DNA of 6,062 bases from Candidatus Bipolaricaulota bacterium (GTDB lineage Bacteria > Bipolaricaulota > Bipolaricaulia > Bipolaricaulales > Bipolaricaulaceae), in NCBI GenBank assembly GCA_021129895.1, contig JAJOKL010000141.1:1-6062 (forward strand), read 5' to 3'. Shown one piece after another: positions 4,739-6,062 of the stretch. The notes beneath the pieces were generated by a model. The model was not told the origin of the DNA. It saw only the letters and a list, made by a program, of their open reading frames with translations, and ran no database searches. The position numbers were made by a program, and so were the translations under genes. Numbering within the stretch: the first letter of the stretch is position 1; every line of letters starts with the position of its first letter.

Positions 4739-5937
4739 AGCGGGCCCGGCGGTCGGTGCTGCGGGAGCTGTTGAAGCTGTCCGAGCGCCCGGGGATCATC
4801 TCCTTCGCCGGGGGGCTTCCCGACCCGGAGACCTTCCCCCGCCAGATCCTGGCGGAGATCGCCACTGATGAGATCCTGAACAACTACAAGAAATCGCTTC
4901 AGTACACGACCACCGAGGGCAAGCGCCCTCTTAGGGCCGCCCTGATCGACTGGCTTGCTGAGGATGGCCTGCGATATGAGATGGACCAGGTGGTGATCAC
5001 CACCGCCTCCCAGCAGGGGCTGGATTTGGTGGCCAAGACGTTCTTCGATCCCGGGGACGCGGTGTTCATGAGCCTCCCCACGTATCTCGGGGCCATCCAG
5101 GCCTTCCGGGCCCTGGAGGCGGAGCTGGTGGGGGTGCCGCTGCTGGAGGACGGGATGGACCTGGATGCCCTGCAGGAGGCCATCTCCCGGGCCCGGGCGC
5201 AGGGCCTCCGGCCCAAAGTGGTATACGTGGTGCCGGACTTCCAGAACCCTACCGGGATCACCTGGTCCCGCGCCAAGCGGGAGGAGCTGCTTGCGATCGC
5301 GGCCCGGGAGGACTTGGTGGTGGTGGAGGACATGCCCTACCGCAAGCTCCGCTACACCGGGGAGCACCAGCCGCCGGTGGCGGCGCTGGACGAGGAAGGG
5401 CGGGTGTTGGTGCTGTTTACCTTCTCCAAGGTGTTGGCGGCGGGGCTGCGGCTGGGGGCCATGGCCGGGCCCAAACAGTTGATCGACAAGATCGTCACCA
5501 TGAAGCAGGCCACCGACCTGTGCACCTCCTCCCTCACCCAGAGGATCGCCGCCCGGTTCATGCTGGAGCACGACCTTTCCGCCCACGTGCGCCGGCTTTG
5601 TTCCCACTACCGCGTGAAGCGGGATGCCATGCTGGAGGCGCTGGAGCGTTACATGCCAAAGGAGGAGGGGGTCTCCTGGACCAAGCCCGAAGGGGGGCTG
5701 TTCCTGTGGGTGAGACTCCCCGAGGCGGTGGATGCCGAGCGCATGCTGCGGCGGGCGTTGGAGCATCAGGTGGCGTTCGTGATCGGCACCCCGTTCTTCG
5801 TGGATGGAAGCGGCCGTAACACCATGCGCCTCTGCTTCTCCAAGGCCAGCTTGGAGGAGATCGAAGAGGGGATTCGCCGGCTGGGCCGGGTGGTGGAGGA
5901 GGAGCTGGCCCAGCTGCCCACCACCCAGAAACTGTAA
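4711..5937 (+). CDS. LysN-like PLP-dependent aminotransferase (class I/II, fold type I)
   Basis: Cytoplasmic pyridoxal-phosphate enzyme, 408 residues, full length for subgroup I aminotransferases. Catalytic features visible are the Schiff-base lysine K240 in FTFSKV with R247 after it, QNPTG (178-182, N179 to the PLP ring oxygen), D207 and Y210 in VVEDMPY, Y65 in LQYTTTEG, and the alpha-carboxylate-binding R373 in NTMRLCF. The N-terminal RELLKLSERPGIISFAGGLP (18-37) and the spacing throughout closely match Thermus thermophilus LysN (2-aminoadipate aminotransferase). R18 aligns with LysN Arg23, reported to recognise the substrate side chain. LysN relatives also act on aromatic, branched-chain and glutamate/2-oxoglutarate pairs, so substrate is uncertain. 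There is no GntR-type DNA-binding domain, so it is not a MocR regulator. AAGGGG (4696-4701) is the Shine-Dalgarno. No lysine-biosynthesis gene is adjacent. Confidence 0.92.
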   Translation: MDSLFAQRVKRARRSVLRELLKLSERPGIISFAGGLPDPETFPRQILAEIATDEILNNYKKSLQYTTTEGKRPLRAALIDWLAEDGLRYEMDQVVITTASQQGLDLVAKTFFDPGDAVFMSLPTYLGAIQAFRALEAELVGVPLLEDGMDLDALQEAISRARAQGLRPKVVYVVPDFQNPTGITWSRAKREELLAIAAREDLVVVEDMPYRKLRYTGEHQPPVAALDEEGRVLVLFTFSKVLAAGLRLGAMAGPKQLIDKIVTMKQATDLCTSSLTQRIAARFMLEHDLSAHVRRLCSHYRVKRDAMLEALERYMPKEEGVSWTKPEGGLFLWVRLPEAVDAERMLRRALEHQVAFVIGTPFFVDGSGRNTMRLCFSKASLEEIEEGIRRLGRVVEEELAQLPTTQKL

Positions 5938-5940
5938 GGA

Positions 5941-5966
5941 GGGGGGCGGGGTGGTGCCCGCCCTCC
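5941..5966 (+). terminator. Strong GC hairpin after the aminotransferase, no U-tract
   Basis: GGGGGGCGGG (5941-5950) pairs with CCCGCCCTCC (5957-5966) over 10 bp with one G-U wobble and a 6-base loop. It starts 4 nt past the TAA. It is followed by GCCAGTCCTCGT, so no T-run is present. Position and stability make it the likely transcript end of the aminotransferase gene, possibly assisted by Rho. Confidence 0.5.
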
Positions 5967-6062
5967 GCCAGTCCTCGTACTTAGGGTTAGTTCTGCCGGC
6001 CTCTAGCCCCTTTCATCGTGGCCGCCGGATCCCTGCTGGGTATCGTTCCCCGGTTGTAACTT
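5967..6062. other. Right-edge intergenic stretch with no recognisable feature
   Basis: Stops interrupt the frames I followed on both strands, and I see no gene start with a convincing ribosome binding site, no tRNA-like arms and no clear promoter. Base composition is slightly less GC-rich than the genes, as for ordinary intergenic DNA. Confidence 0.5.

Noticed and set aside
4720..5766. 348-codon minus-strand open frame opposite the aminotransferase, and similar long antisense frames opposite pyk, lysS and the PAP2 gene
   Set aside because: Rich in Pro, Gly, His, Arg and Gln with no recognisable motif. They arise from high-GC codon bias on the coding strand, and the sense genes are unmistakable.
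5981..5990. TTAGGGTTAG, resembling a telomere repeat
   Set aside because: Only one and a half units in an otherwise bacterial intergenic stretch; chance.

Overview
This is a GC-rich (by eye roughly two thirds G+C) bacterial housekeeping region with strong G/C preference at third codon positions. GC bias also leaves long meaningless open frames antisense to the real genes. There are five complete, well-supported protein genes plus a probable gene tail at the left edge. I see no mobile element, CRISPR array, or tRNA or rRNA gene. The lineage cannot be fixed from this window. The aminotransferase, as I recall the sequence, closely resembles Thermus thermophilus LysN, and the GC content and compact gene packing would fit a thermophilic bacterium. 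However, rnpA is not next to rpmH, which argues against Thermus itself. An uncultivated thermophilic phylum such as Bipolaricaulota/Acetothermia is possible but only a guess.

Layout. Bases 1-70 hold the probable C-terminal end of a plus-strand gene. It converges on pyk (pyruvate kinase, minus strand, 242-1627, GTG start) across about 170 bases that contain two short hairpins and no gene. A 71-bp divergent promoter region (1628-1698), carrying a perfect 8+8 inverted repeat, separates pyk from a plus-strand block. That block is rnpA (1699-2109), greA (2051-2530), lysS (2530-4008) and a PAP2 lipid phosphatase (4005-4592). Its genes overlap by 59, 1 and 4 nt, so they almost certainly form one transcription unit. 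A 12-bp hairpin lies over the end of the PAP2 gene. An A-rich 118-nt gap, with a possible 38-codon leader ORF, then leads to a LysN-like PLP aminotransferase (4711-5937), which is followed by a very strong GC hairpin.

Functionally, the block joins tRNA 5' processing (RnpA), rescue of backtracked RNA polymerase (GreA) and lysine charging of tRNA (LysS) with a membrane phosphatase that may recycle undecaprenyl pyrophosphate. Pyruvate kinase and the aminotransferase belong to central carbon and amino acid metabolism and are probably separately transcribed. I found no clear new multi-gene system. The points worth a second look are the rnpA location, the long rnpA/greA overlap, the dyad in the divergent promoter region, the recurring gene-end hairpins without U-tracts, and the leader of the aminotransferase gene.
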